Source: Sinonovacula constricta
Lineage: Eukaryota; Mollusca; Bivalvia; Cardiida; Solecurtidae
Direction: 5' to 3'
Assembly: GCA_007844125.1 (NCBI GenBank)
Contig: CM017571.1
Location: 32,778,113 to 32,842,112, forward strand
DNA length: 64,000 nt
Within the stretch, counting starts at the first letter, position 1. The number at the start of each line of letters is the position of its first letter. The position numbers were made by a program, and so were the translations under genes. This document shows positions 49,517 through 61,081 of this stretch, piece after piece. The notes beneath the pieces are model-generated. The model had not been told where the DNA came from. It searched no databases and saw nothing but the letters and a program-made list of their open reading frames with translations.

Positions 49517-50682
49517 GTTTTCTTTCACTAGCATTTCTTACTTTTTCACACAAAAACATGAAATAAAACAACAGCAATAACAACAACAACAACACCTTGT
49601 GCATCGATCAGTAGACTTTAAATGTTTATATTATTAGTTTAGATATTTACTTATGAGCTCTAAGACCTTTTAAGTCATAATCAGCAAGGCTATTAATTAA
49701 ACAACCAATCTTAAATGGTTTGTGCGGCAACTTATTGTTCCAAATGAATGAGGTTTAAGGTAAAAAAAATCGAACCATTTGTCGAATTTTATCGTGAATT
49801 GGGCGTAAAGGTGCAGCTCTACAAATATTCCCATTTTAATTCATTTAAGAAATCGCACTAGCGTAAACGTGTAGGCGGTTATTTTATAATCATATAACTG
49901 AAATAATATTAGTTTGCCTCTATCATAATTTGTATCATCATTACCTAGACGTGCACGTCTAAACTTATATGAAATCGACTCCGGATCGCTGAATACAGAC
50001 CGCCATAGTAGAATGTAACATGGCACCTCTGACGTCACTATTCGTGTGCATCTCGATTAACCAATTTGTGCAGCCGCACTTGTTTGAAAAGGAGGAGTCG
50101 CTGTTGGTTTATATTGGTGTACACTAAGAATATCTAATGTAGTTTATAATTGCCTTTGAGTACAAGTACGTAATATAGTTTCTATATCGAATTTATTTAA
50201 CGCAGGACAGTTTCCCCAGTAATGCTTGCGTCAAGGGACATAGCAAGACATTACACTTTCAAGAGGTATGCGGTAATGTTTGGTTTCATATGATAAAACA
50301 ACTTCTCTTACTTTTAAGAATTAATTTAAGAATAAACTGTTGAAGGAAACACCAAACTATCAAATGAAATGGTGTATTACCAAAGCTTAATACATTTACT
50401 TTTGCTAAATCGTCCATGAATTTCAAGAACAGACTTCATACTTATCCATACAATCAAACAATACACATATGCCATTTTTTGCGCGTAGTCCATGTGCTTT
50501 ACAGATTTAATAATATCCCGTTTTTAAATATTAACATCAGTAATATTATTTGATAGTTATTTTTTATATCGGTATAGCAACCCTTCTCCTTTAAATCACA
50601 CTCTGTACATAACTATACCGAATCTACTAATTTTTTTATATATATAGATAGATATAGATATATAGATATACAAAATATATGA

Positions 50683-50684
<2 letters not shown>
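49517..50684. other. AT-rich intergenic sequence
   Basis: No gene or repeat family is recognised. Confidence 0.5.

Positions 50685-50777
<93 letters not shown>
50685..50777. repeat. (AT)n microsatellite
   Basis: A pure AT tract preceded by GATATA variants (50640-50684). Tyr-Ile open frames are artefacts. Confidence 0.95.
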
Positions 50778-50778
<1 letters not shown>

Positions 50779-51563
50779 CTCCATAACTTTGTGTATTCGT
50801 GAATTCTTAATGCTAAGCTGTGATTGAGCTATAGAAATAGACTTAAATAGTCCGTCCCACCCCATTCCTGTCCACTCCATTTCTTGTGCACCATCTAAAG
50901 GATTTTATAAAGATTTGGATAAATCTTCACTTCATTGAGACAATTTGCAGAACCCATGTCCCAGCAATAACGACTCAATGTCAATTCAACAAGAACAAGG
51001 TCACTAATGAATATCAATATATTTCTTGTCCTCTCCAACTACAATGGTTCCTAAAGGAATTTTCATTAAACTAAAGTCAAATGTAGAGCATAGTTAGACG
51101 ATAGGCATACACCCTGTCCTAAGCCTGTCCAGTCCTAACACTTTGTGCCGGTTAAAGGTCAAGGTTACAATTGAAGGTCATTAATTTGAACCTTCATTTC
51201 GTGTACTTTTTATATCCCTCTAAGTCTGGAATGGATTTTTAGTAAACATTAGTCATGTATGTTCTCCCTTATTTAGACCATGTGAAGAACTTATGTCCAG
51301 CCCATGCCGGGTCTATGTGAATGTCGCACGGTCAATGTTACAAGTATAGGTCGAAATTTTTAACTTTTAAATTCGTGCCAGATACGTGTCTACTTCACCC
51401 TTGAAACGGATTTTCATTAACCTAAGTCAACAGTTAGCTTAAAACAATAACAACAAAAACGAACAACAACAACAAAAATGGACAGAACCTAAGTCAAATA
51501 ATTCCGCCAAACGGCCGAGGTTATATTTGAAGGTCAGAAGTTTGAATTTTATGCCTTTCCATA
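50778..51563. other. Intergenic sequence
   Basis: AAGGTCA-like words recur (AAAGGTCAAGGTTACAATTG near 51155, ACGGTCAATGTTAC near 51328, GAAGGTCAGAAG near 51530), each followed by similar text. This hints at an old roughly 180-bp tandem or dispersed repeat. No gene is visible. Confidence 0.4.
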
Positions 51564-53672
51564 ATCCTACCGCTATTTATTTACAGTATGTATGTAACTA
51601 AACCGCTGTATATTTCAGCCTGTATGTGATCAAGCCGTTCTGTAATTTAGTTTTGTATGTACCCATACCGCTATAAATTTTTCAGTCTGTATCGCTGTGT
51701 AATTTCACTTTGTATATAACCATACCGCCCTGTAATTTCAGTCTGTATATAACCATACAGCTTTGTAAATTCAGTCTGCATATAACCATATCTCTGTGTA
51801 TTTTCAGTTTGTATATAACCATACCGCCGTGTAATTTCAGTGTGCATATAACCATATCTCTATGTAATTTCAGTTTGTATATAACCATACCGCTTTATGA
51901 GTTCAGTCTGCATATAACCATATCTCTCTGTAGTTTCAGTTTGCATATAACCATACCGCTTTGTAAGTTCAGTTTGTATATAACCATACCGCTTTGTAAG
52001 TTCAGTCTGTATATAACCATATCTCTCTGTAATGCCAGTCTGTGTATAACCATACCGCTTGTTAGTTCAGTCTGTATATAACCATATATCTCTGTAGTTC
52101 CAGTCTGTATATAACCATACCGCCGGGTAAGTTCAGTCTGTATATAACCATATCTCTCTGTAGTTCCAGTCTGTATATAACTATACCGCCGTGTAAGTTC
52201 AGTCTGTATGTAACCATATCTCTCTGTAGTTTCAGTTTGTATATAACCATACCGCTTTGTAAGTTCAGTTTGTATATAACCATACCGCTTTGTAAGTTCA
52301 GTCTGTATATAACCATATCTCTCTGTAATGTCAGTCTGTGTATAACCATACCGCTTGTTAGTTCAGTCTGTATATAACCATATCTCTCTGTAGTTCCAGT
52401 CTGTATATAACCATACCGCCGTGTAAGTTCAGTCTGTATATAACCATATCTCTCTGTAGTTCCAGTCTGTATATAACTATACCGCCGTGTAAGTTCAGTC
52501 TGTATGTAACCATATCTCTCTGTAGTTTCAGTTTGTATATAACCATATCTCTCTGTAATTTCAGTCTGTATATAACCATATCTCTCTGTAATTTCAGTCT
52601 GTATATAACCATACCGCCGTGTTAGTTCAGTCTGTATGTAACCATATCTCTCTGTAGTTTCAGTTTGTATATAACCATATCTCTCTGTAATTTCAGTCTG
52701 TATATAACTATACCGCCGTGTTAGTTCAGTCTGTATGTAACCATATCTCTCTGTAGTTCCAGTTTGTATATAACCATATCTCTCTGTAATGTCAGTCTGT
52801 ATATAACCATACCACCGTGTAAGTTCAGTCTGTATATAACCATATCTCTCTGTAATTTCAGTTTGTATATAACCATATCTCTCTGTAATTTCAGTCTGTA
52901 TATAACTATACCGCCGTGTAAGTTCAGTCTGTATATAACCATATCTCTCTGTAGTTTCAGTCTGTATATAACCATACCGCCGTGTAAGTTCAGTCTGTAT
53001 ATAACCATATCTCTCTGTAGTTCCAGTCTGTATATAACCATACCGCCGTGTAAGTTCAGTCTGTATATAACCATATCTCTCTGTAGTTTCAGTCTGTATA
53101 TAACTATACCGCCGTGTAAGTTCAGTCTGTATATAACCATATCTCTCTGTAATTTCAGTTTGTATATAACCATATCTCTCTGTAATTTCAGTCTGTATAT
53201 AACTATACCGCCGTGTAAGTTCAGTCTGTATATAACCATATCTCTCTGTAATTTCAGTCTGTATATAACTATACCGCCGTGTAAGTTCAGTCTGTATATA
53301 ACCATATCTCTCTGTAGTTTCAGTCTGTATATAACCATACCGCCGTGTAAGTTCAGTCTGTATATAACCATATCTCTCTGTAGTTCCAGTCTGTATATAA
53401 CTATACCGCCGTGTAAGTTCAGTCTGTATATAACCATATCTCTCTGTAGTTTCAGTTTGTATATTACCATTTCTCTCTGTAAGTTCAGTTTGTATATAAC
53501 CATACCGCTTTGTAATAGCAGTTTGTATATAACCATACCGCTTTGTAATAGCAGTTTGTATATAACCATACCGCTTTGTAATAGCAGTTTGTATATAACC
53601 ATACCGCTTTGTAATTTCAGTTTGTATATAACCATACCACTTTGTAATTTCAGTTTGTATATAACCATACCG
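51564..53672. repeat. 33-bp minisatellite with 66-bp dimer structure
   Basis: About 64 units of 33 bp. Two types alternate over much of the array: type A has ACCGCCGTGTAAGTTCAG and type B has ATCTCTCTGTAGTTTCAG (or TAATTTCAG), each followed by TCTGTATATAACCAT. The left edge (51564-51710) is degenerate, the centre is homogeneous, and the right end (53490-53660) is a run of ACCGCTTTGTAATAGCAG variants. Because 33 is a multiple of three, unbroken open frames appear on both strands: 372 codons on minus (11-residue MVIYRLKLQRD repeats) and 343 on plus. I regard these as artefacts. Type A carries GTAAGT and type B a TATAAC, pyrimidine run and TTTCAG, i.e. donor-like and acceptor-like words. Confidence 0.93.
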
Positions 53673-53795
53673 CTGTGTATCCTGCTTGGTATCTTGGTCC
53701 TGCTGGCATTCGGTTGTGTGTGCTTTAAGTGCTGGAAATCCTGGGTACCAGGCTGGTATAACTTCTTGCAGAGAAAGCTAGGGATCGGACCATAA
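53673..53795 (+). other. Possible coding remnant: hydrophobic segment plus short tail
   Basis: Directly after the minisatellite, in frame with it, the plus strand reads a hydrophobic segment (ILLGILVLLAFGCVCF) and then a basic/aromatic tail (KCWKSWVPGWYNFLQRK) ending at a TAA (53793-53795). Local GC is higher than in the surroundings and the text is protein-like, resembling a transmembrane helix with a cytosolic start. No family is recognised. It could be the end of a host membrane-protein gene, a pseudogene, or chance. Confidence 0.25.
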
Positions 53796-53877
53796 ACAAA
53801 GAACATACCCTCGTCAACAGCGAAAAGGTCACGTATCACGTTCTTGCCAAAACTACATCCGGACTTTCAACACATGG
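53772..53877 (+). CDS. Candidate internal exon of an unrecognised host gene
   Basis: A 106-nt segment lies between an acceptor-like GGTATAACTTCTTGCAG (ending 53771) and a strong donor CATGG/GTAAGA (GT at 53878). With phase from 53774 it is open for 34 codons, reading KARDRTINKEHTLVNSEKVT and continuing YHVLAKTTSGLSTH. The same frame has a stop just upstream of the acceptor (TAA at the branch-like word), as expected for an intron. It overlaps, in another frame, the end of the hydrophobic remnant at 53673-53795. Alternatively the two belong to one exon split by a frameshift, since the texts join naturally. No homologue is recognised and there is no transcript evidence. Confidence 0.25.
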
Positions 53878-54083
53878 GTAAGAATGTTTATATGGTCTTA
53901 CTATGACACTTTTCTTTTTTGTTGTTGATTTCTATTCATCTGATTATAAGGTAAATATACGCATGGATTCGTCAGCTGTTTTATATAAAGGATTCAATAT
54001 GGGAATATGCTGTTTTGTGTTTGTTTTAAACAATGTGTATTACAATAAATTGGATAAGACAGCAGATAATGCATGCGGACCCA
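53878..54083. other. Short spacer between the candidate exon and R1 copy 5
   Basis: It would be intron if the exon at 53772-53877 is real. Nothing else is recognised. Confidence 0.4.
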
Positions 54084-54386
54084 TGGATGGATCCAGCGGG
54101 GAGGGATGAGAGGTGTGTCTGTGTGTGTGTGGTGGTGGTGGTGGTGGTGGGGGGGGGGGGTGCTTCCCCCACACCAACCAAAAGAGTAGAGCTGTAAAAA
54201 CACATACATGTAAGCTTACAAAATACTAAGCTTTTAAAGTAAATTTTGTCTGTTGCCTACTTAGGTAGATGTTAGGGTCCCTCATGTGTGTATATATATA
54301 TAGTATTTACTGCGATAAAGTTGAATGGATCTTGACTCATACCCCGTCCCCGCCACACACACACCAAAATTTTCTGGATCCGCTCA
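54084..54386 (+). mobile_element. R1 dispersed repeat, copy 5, with internal microsatellite
   Basis: Start GGATGGATCCAGCGGGGAG and end AATTTTCTGGATCCGCTC. It keeps all R1 blocks, including ATACTAAGCTTTTAAAGTAA and TTTACTGCGATAAAGTTGAA. The G-rich core has expanded into GT, GGT and poly-G tracts (54117-54160), a quadruplex-prone insertion within the element. Confidence 0.78.
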
Positions 54387-55394
54387 GTCCTTATGGTTTT
54401 GATATATCGGGATGCGATTCGTGCATTTGAGTTTGGTCCAAGTTATAAATTGTTATTTCAAATGTCATTTTGGCTTTTAGCAAAAGAATTTCATTGATTG
54501 TTGATGCGTAGTAATGAGTTAACATCCCACAAGAAGTCAGTGTAGCTGTTATTTCTTTAGCAAGTTCAAGTGTAAAAGAACTTACGTCTCTTTAATTTGT
54601 CAGAGAAGCTCCCTTAAATCAATCGATCAATCTGTCAATAACTGGTCCTTGTACGACAGACTGTAGTAGTGATTCGATACACTATCGGAATGGCGCAATC
54701 GCAGCGGGCGTCGTAGAATTACGGCAGCCGTCGGAAATAGGACTGTTTATATTGTCGCATTTAGGACTAAAGTCAATATTGACCCTGAGCGATCGGCGTC
54801 TATATGTGTTCTAATTTTGCGAGTTGCAAAATCGGTTAAAGCCTTATATTTGGAAAAAAGGTGTTAAAGGCGGTGTATGATATTTCGAGCTAAATTATGC
54901 AATGCAAACGAGATAGGAGTCACTTGAAAGGTCGTGCTGAATGATGGTCCATGCTGTGCTAAGTTCGTGCTGAGCTTGTCGTGTAACACCACACAATCTT
55001 TTAGTGAGGTAAATCCTTTCTCTGCTTACACTGCATAATTAGCTATTTTTAGAACCAGTCACCAGAATTTTGACATCGTTTCACCACAAACCCATTGATA
55101 TATACTTATTAAATAAGTGTTGCATACCAATTATTTGGTCGCAAAATTTTGCTGTCGTAGGAAGATGAGGTCTGATAAAAGTCTATAAAAGGCGAAATCC
55201 CCAAGTGCATATAGAAATAGAATTAGACAATGATGAAAAAAGTATGTTATAATCAATTTCGTTTAACCATTGAAAAAAGTGGGAAAATATGCATTCTTAC
55301 AAGCATGACTGTACCTATAGCCAGTCATTATTCTTTTTCTTTCATGCGTACAAATAATGGTTTTATGGCACTCGCTGTGTTTTATTTCTTTCTT
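54387..55394. other. Intergenic; possible decayed M1 fragments
   Basis: TTAAAGGCGGTGTATGATAT (54866-54885) resembles the M1 terminus, and TTGTCGGATACCTGCTTTAA (55567-55586) resembles the opposite one about 700 bp away. The interior does not clearly match M1, so this is tentative. No gene is visible. Confidence 0.3.
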
Positions 55395-55470
55395 TCTTTA
55401 TTTATTTGGGGTTTACGGCACACCGACACCTAATAGTTCATACGGCGCCGAATACAAAGTTAAATGTGAA
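55395..55470 (+). repeat. Possible dispersed repeat core (GGGGTTTACGGCACACC)
   Basis: The words TTTATTTGGGGTTTACGGC, ACACCGACACCTAATAG and ATACGGCGCCGAA resemble, from memory, a sequence common in bivalve genomes and transcripts (TTTTACGGCGCACC...GGCGCC). I cannot verify this. No second copy was found in the window. Confidence 0.3.
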
Positions 55471-56159
55471 TAGAGCATAATCAGGTTAAAACCAAATTAC
55501 GCAAGTAAAATATAGAAAAATATAAAAACTACCAGGTTAAAGTGTTTTAATAAGGTCTATATGTTACTTGTCGGATACCTGCTTTAAGAGACTGCATATA
55601 ATAATAACTAATTCATCTGATAAAAAATCCCTTTATAGATTCCACCGTAAAGCAAAAATGAACAGTTTTTTAGGCTGCATCAATATAGCCCATATTGAAA
55701 AAGGAAGTAAAAATGCATTCTCTGTTGTTGTTTTTCAATTCTCATCGTAAAGTGTCTTTTAACTTTTCTTAAATGTTCTTTATTTTAAAATTTTCACAAA
55801 CTCAGCACAACAACTTTTCTTTGATAAACTGTACGACTTAAGAAACAAATAGCTTTGTAGCTAAAATTGATGAATGTTATCAATCAAGTAACTTCTGGGA
55901 ATCATTCAGGTAGCACACGCACTTACCAGTCTCACTTAAACCTAGGATAATATTTGACCTTGTGTATTGCTGTCTGTAAAAACAATCAGAAATGTCAGTT
56001 AGAGAGTGGGTTCTGTTGAGATACAGGATGATTTACTAGCGGATGATGAGAAAACCGCCGACCATGATGATAAACGCATGTCACGGAAACGAAAAAAACA
56101 TACATAGCAAGTTGATGCTACATCAACCTTATAATGATGTGACTATTAAAAAACACGGC

Positions 56160-56330
56160 GACGATATTTCCATAATGGTGATGGTGTTGTTGCTACTGCT
56201 GATCCTCTGGAAGTTGTGGTTTGGTAGTAGTTGTGGCGGTGGTGGTAATGGTGGTGGTGGTAGTGGTGGTGGTGATGGGGTGCTGTTGTTGCTGCTAATG
56301 CCACGGATGATGTTGATGATGCGATAAAGG
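56160..56330. repeat. (GGT)n/(GTT)n microsatellite region
   Basis: GGT tract at about 56236-56275, flanked by GTT/GCT and GAT triplets. The small open frames are artefacts. Confidence 0.85.
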
Positions 56331-56400
56331 AATAGAATAGTTTATCACAACACTGCATTAAACACATGTGTTATTTATACATAATTACACTCATTTCCTA

Positions 56401-56866
56401 AAGATGGTATCCGACAGTTTTAACAAAAGATTTTTCCTCAAATAACCAAATAAGTCATAGTTAACTGAAAAGGTCCTGCAAAATGCTGTGAATTGATGCT
56501 CTAGATCTGTGTGAACAGAGAAGCACAAATCCGCACTCGTCAATGCAAAAAGGTATTTCCTATCTGAGCCACGCTGCAGAGATAGCTATTTTTTTCATTA
56601 GAAAAGCCACGTGACAACTTACTTTTTAGCTCACGTTACATCGTCATCCGAGTAGTCCGCTCTGACGTAGATATCTATTTTTAGCAGAGGTCACTATCGT
56701 GCTTGTTTATAGATTTGGAAAGAATGAACATTTAGAGTGATTCTTTCTCAATTTGTACTGTCTAACAATATAGGTAGCGTCCAAAATCAACTTTGCCTAG
56801 ACTAAAGTATGAGTTTATGCGCAAATAATGCCTAAATTTCCCCAGAACAGGGGAAAGATGATGTTA
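56401..56866 (+). mobile_element. M1 element copy 4, 3'-truncated
   Basis: Begins AAAGATGGTATCCGACAGTT (56400-56419). The interior has CAAATAACCAAATAAGTC, GCTGTGAATTGATG, CTGAGCCACGCTGCAGAG, AAAGCCACGTGAC, TATTTTTAGCAGAGG, TAGATTTGGAAAGAATGAAC and AGACTAAAGTATGAGTTTAT. It ends at GATGTTACAGGTATAAGG (56863-56880) without the terminal AAACTGTC word, so its right end is lost. It lies in opposite orientation to the copy at 57098-57570. Confidence 0.7.
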
Positions 56867-56879
56867 CAGGTATAAGGAT

Positions 56880-57075
56880 GGGATAGGATTTGTGATTTGC
56901 CGGCATTTTTGCCGATACTGAGCAGCGACATTTCTATCATTATAGCACAGGGGCAGTTATGAGGTGCCCAGGGACTGAGCCCGGCCGGACCATTATACTG
57001 ACACCGACAAGTCAGGCAGAATGGTGTCCCCTTAGCCCCTAGCGTTAGGAGGGAAGCCACTACTACCAACTTTAA
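56880..57075 (-). mobile_element. Probable tRNA-derived SINE, inverted
   Basis: Minus-strand words GTTGGTAGTAGTGGCTTCCC (box A-like, complement of 57051-57070) and CCGGGCTCAGTCCC (box B-like, complement of 56971-56984) have GCCGGCAAATCAC-type text at the far end. Spacing between boxes is longer than in a tRNA. It sits between two opposed M1 copies. Confidence 0.4.
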
Positions 57076-57097
57076 AGTCTTTGGTTTGACTGGGTAT

Positions 57098-57572
57098 AAA
57101 GGGCGGTATCTGACTGTTTGTGTATGTAAAATGCAGGTAACATTATATTATGCCTGTTTTAGGAATTTGGCATAATTTTGTAAAAAAACTCACACTGTAG
57201 TCTAAGCAAAGACAATTTTGAACACTAAATTAATTGTTAGACATTGTAAATCATAAAGAAAATCCCTTTAAATCTTCTTTACAAATCTATAAATAACAAG
57301 GATGGGGATTTTTGCCAAATTAGATATCAACGTGACAGCATATTGCGCTTATGATAAATAACGTGATCTTAAAAGTAAGTAGTCACGTTGTTTACTTAGT
57401 TTAAAAATAGCTATCTGTGCAGCGTGGCTCAGATAGGAAATGCTTGTTTGTAATGGTGAGTGTGGTGTTATGCGTCATATTTACTTTCAATGAAAAACAC
57501 CATTACGCAGCATTCCACGTGGTCTTTTCATAGAATAAATAGGGTCCAAACTGTCGAAACCACCTTTAACAA
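57098..57572 (-). mobile_element. M1 element copy 5 with both termini
   Basis: This copy best shows the inverted ends. The left end is AAAGGGCGGTATCTGACTGT (57098-57117). The right end is CAAACTGTCGAAACCACCTT then TAA (57548-57570). The interior repeats the M1 order in complement: CACTGTAGTCTAAGC, AATCTATAAATAAC, TTAGTTTAAAAATAGC, CAGCGTGGCTCAGATAGG, TAATGGTGAGTGTGGTGTTA. It is about 470 bp with no coding potential. It defines M1 as a MITE-like element. Confidence 0.75.
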
Positions 57573-58036
57573 TTCCTACTGAACTATAGAGTACAATTGA
57601 AATCCATGACATATTGGTCCGTTGTATTTGCTATTTGTTCGATAAACAGAAAAGTAGTTTATTTACACACAATTCTTTCATTATCAAATGGAAGCACTAT
57701 ACCGTACGCTATAATATATGTTTTAGAATGAATGTTATCTATGTAACATGGCAATTTCTAATTATACGAAATGTAACCTTTATTTGTAATGTAGACGACA
57801 ATATTAATGAGCAGGTGTGGTATTTTTAAGAATTATTTTTACTTTTTGCTGAATTCGATTATATGTTGCTTAAAATGCAGTTTTCCTTTATCATTGCAGT
57901 AAATGACGGGTTTGAAAAAAACAAACTTTCTGTATTACGAATGTTGTCTTGAAACTTGTAGATATCTTACTAAGGCAACATTTAATCTACTTGACCATTC
58001 CAGTTATTAAAATATCCTAACTAGAATGGCAGACAA
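57573..58036. other. AT-rich intergenic sequence
   Basis: No gene or repeat is recognised. Confidence 0.45.
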
Positions 58037-58113
58037 ACAACAACAAACAGCAAAAAACAACAACAAACAGCAAAAAAACAACAACAAACAAACAACAACA
58101 AATAACAACAACA
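58037..58113. repeat. (CAA)n microsatellite
   Basis: CAACAAACAG and AACAACAA repeats. It may be a SINE-type tail, but no SINE body is recognised upstream. Confidence 0.88.
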
Positions 58114-58199
58114 CACATCTCCATGAAGTAATATGCTCAGTGCTTTATAAATATAGTATATTTCTTTACCATTTCTTTAATAAAAGACTTTTTTTTCAG

Positions 58200-58600
58200 A
58201 TTGCCTTTCTCACAAGTGGATGTGTGGACGAACGGTGATGGAGACGAATCGATTGCCAGGCGCAGTTTTCAGTGCAAAGAGACTTTTACACGCTTGGTTA
58301 AAACATAGGCGGAGAGCATTCGGCAAGCTTCGAGTATTTTTGTCATCTGTCAGTAACAGCGAGGGGGCATTAATCGCCGAGAAGTTTCTGATGGGACGGG
58401 GGCGGCCATATTGTCACCCCTCAAATAGTGTCAAAATGGATGCGTTTGACGACTGTGTTAGCTTGTTATGTATACAAAGTGCTCCGATTACTTCAAACAC
58501 AAAGACTGGCATAAAATGGAGACAGAAGGAAAGCATTTTGTTTATATGTACAAGATGGGATGAGAACTATAAGCTTCCAAATGTATACAGGGGTGAATGA
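58200..58600 (+). other. Unassigned open stretch after an acceptor-like site
   Basis: A good acceptor-like sequence (GACTTTTTTTTCAG, ending 58200) precedes a stretch that is open from about 58220 to 58600 (126 codons from an ATG at 58220). The translation contains basic (LKHRRRAFGKLR) and mixed segments but no domain I recognise, and base composition is richer in GC than the flanks. It could be a terminal exon, a non-coding exon or a fragment of an unknown element. I do not call a gene. Confidence 0.2.
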
Positions 58601-61025
58601 TAGAAAAAGGTTCTTATACTGTAAGAATGTAGCCAAATAATATTATGTTATACCTATTATATAATTGCCTTATCATTTTTGTCATTTTGTCATTTGAATT
58701 TAGTCATTAATGCTCTTAAAAGTGCAACACAAGTCTGTCAAAATCGTGAGGTTGTTATGATAAATAATTAATCTAAGACAATGGGTTCAGTTGACTGCAA
58801 CATTTGCATTGTGACTTTGTGTAGCCGTAAACGTATAAATATTGGATAAAAAAAAATGAAACGTAGCATGAATGTATGGGTTGAATTTTAGTAATAACGG
58901 CTTTGTGCGGCCCTTTTGATACCATTGTTACAAATAAACCCTAATGGTTTTACGGGTGTCTGTGTCTGGAATTCCAACCGAACATCGGGTCTATCGACAC
59001 CGAAGAATACAAAATCGCCAGGTGCGTTTAGGGGGAACTGTAAGCAGAAATTTCAGTTCTCGTCATAGTGCCGAATAAGTTTTCCGTTGTACTATTTATA
59101 ATGAATTTTTGTTAGACATTTTTGTCGGGAGATTTGTTATATATATTTTACTGTTTTTTTATGTAATGTACGAAATATTAGTCTTTAATTGTTAATTTAA
59201 TTTATTTTTATCCTATGCTCTTTGCAATATTACTCATTATTAGTTTATATGCCAGAATACAAAATTATGTTTATGAAGTATTTAAGGAGTACAGTTTTTC
59301 ATATATGGATAGTACATGCATAAACGAAATGTATACAAACAAGGGAGATAATTTATAACAATAATGCCCTACCTGTTACAAGAACCGATAAAATAGAATT
59401 TTTGTAATCAAGTATCTATGCAATATGGTTAGGAAATAAAAATATTTAGCACATGTCTTAAGATCCTATAGTTGTGTTATCAAATATTTCTATTGCTTAC
59501 AATAAACATATATCGCAGAGTAAACACATATTTTCTGTGTTTAATTTTATGTTTGGTAAAGTATTATCAGATTTCAGAATTGCTCGATTCAACTCAATAT
59601 GGACTTTATAATATTACATACGCATTGAATACTTAAAATGTCATTTTCCTCAGGAACGATCGTGTCTTATCGGATCCGTTTCAGCATAAAAGGAAATTTC
59701 CAAGCCTCTCTATTGGAAAATAACCAGTGAAACGCTTATACAATTTCTGGGAAACAACTTTGGAAATTTAATGAAGCTTCCCAATGTCAAAATAGTAAAC
59801 GTTTGTATATGCCCAATGAAGATAAAACATATGCTTTATGAACAGATTACAGTAGGACGGCTATACAGACATTCAGACCCTTGATTCCATGGGCCATAAT
59901 CCGGTAAACAGTGCACGTTTTTATGTAAATTTCATATAAAATGGCAAGCAACGAGAGATTTGGGTTTACATTCTATATTTACGGCATTATATTACTAAAC
60001 CTCAAAGGTTACTGTACACGAAAGATCCTTCCTTCCATATTTCATACCTTTGTAGTGAATACTGCTCTTCTCACATATGTACTTGAGGTAAAGTCAAGTA
60101 AAACAAAAAAAGTAAAAGTTCTGCAAATCGCAACATCTTTGGTCTGTTCGATTGCGTGTACATCAAAGGCTGTTCGAATATAACAGCCAAGGAGTTTCTG
60201 CAGCAGATACATGGTAGCAGGTACATGCACGCTTGGTGAAATTGGAAACGCCTTGAATCATTCGTAACTATTCGGCGGTTTCCGGACAAGTCCGGAATAC
60301 ATGCAGAAATGGCCGAGGTGTTCCGAGTGCCCCTGAATGACAACCAAAATTCGTCTATTGTATCATTTTTATATTTATAATGTTTTGATTTGACCCATTT
60401 TTATTTATATTTTGAAATAAATGACTTTAATAAAGTCTGCACTTTAAAAGTTTATCATGTTTGTTTCAGTTTGTTCCATTGTCAAGCAAAATTAATGTAA
60501 ATTGATTACATTATTCATTCAGTAGATGAACCAAAAATTTACATAAATTGTAGTGTTTTTCTTTTTATCCATCTCGGATGATGTTCTGCATGTTGTTCAT
60601 AGTGTTATTATCCGTAATGTGTAGTTACATTTACCTTTACGTTTGAACCACTCAGAACCTTATTGTATACTCAGTTTCCAACATTGCAGAAAAATGTCTT
60701 AATTAATATTACGATTATAATATGATTCTAAACAAAAGACCAAACGAGTCCGAATTAAGAAAAAACGTTATCCACATTTTAAAGATTTAAGATTTCTTTT
60801 TCATTCTGAAATTATTTATTGTCATGTTTAGTTTCATTGTCATCCGATATCATCGCATTCTTTCCGTGATTAACTGCAAACTTGTTATAAGTTTCTAGTT
60901 AATTAGAAATATACATGCAATAAAAATATATCACACTGTATATTGATGTTGAACAACTGTCTAGAGTTTAAGTGTCTAACTTAAGGTGAAAGGAATCAAG
61001 AGAGTCTTCTCGCTGACCTGTAGTT
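58601..61025. other. AT-rich intergenic sequence; old repeat near 60240-60340
   Basis: Apart from the segment that resembles 10860-10935 (AAATGGCCGAGGTGTTCCGA near 60306), I see no gene, tandem repeat or foldback. Confidence 0.45.
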
Positions 61026-61081
61026 TGTCCGTGGTTCTACCCAGAGAATCTTTAAAGCATATCATCTCTAAACCACGGACA
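61026..61081. repeat. Inverted repeat with 11-bp arms
   Basis: TGTCCGTGGTT (61026-61036) and AACCACGGACA (61071-61081) pair perfectly across a 34-base loop. No poly-T follows and there is no bacterial context, so terminator function is not implied. Confidence 0.6.

Noticed and set aside
61026..61081. Rho-independent terminator
   Set aside because: The stem lacks a following T-run and the context is eukaryotic.
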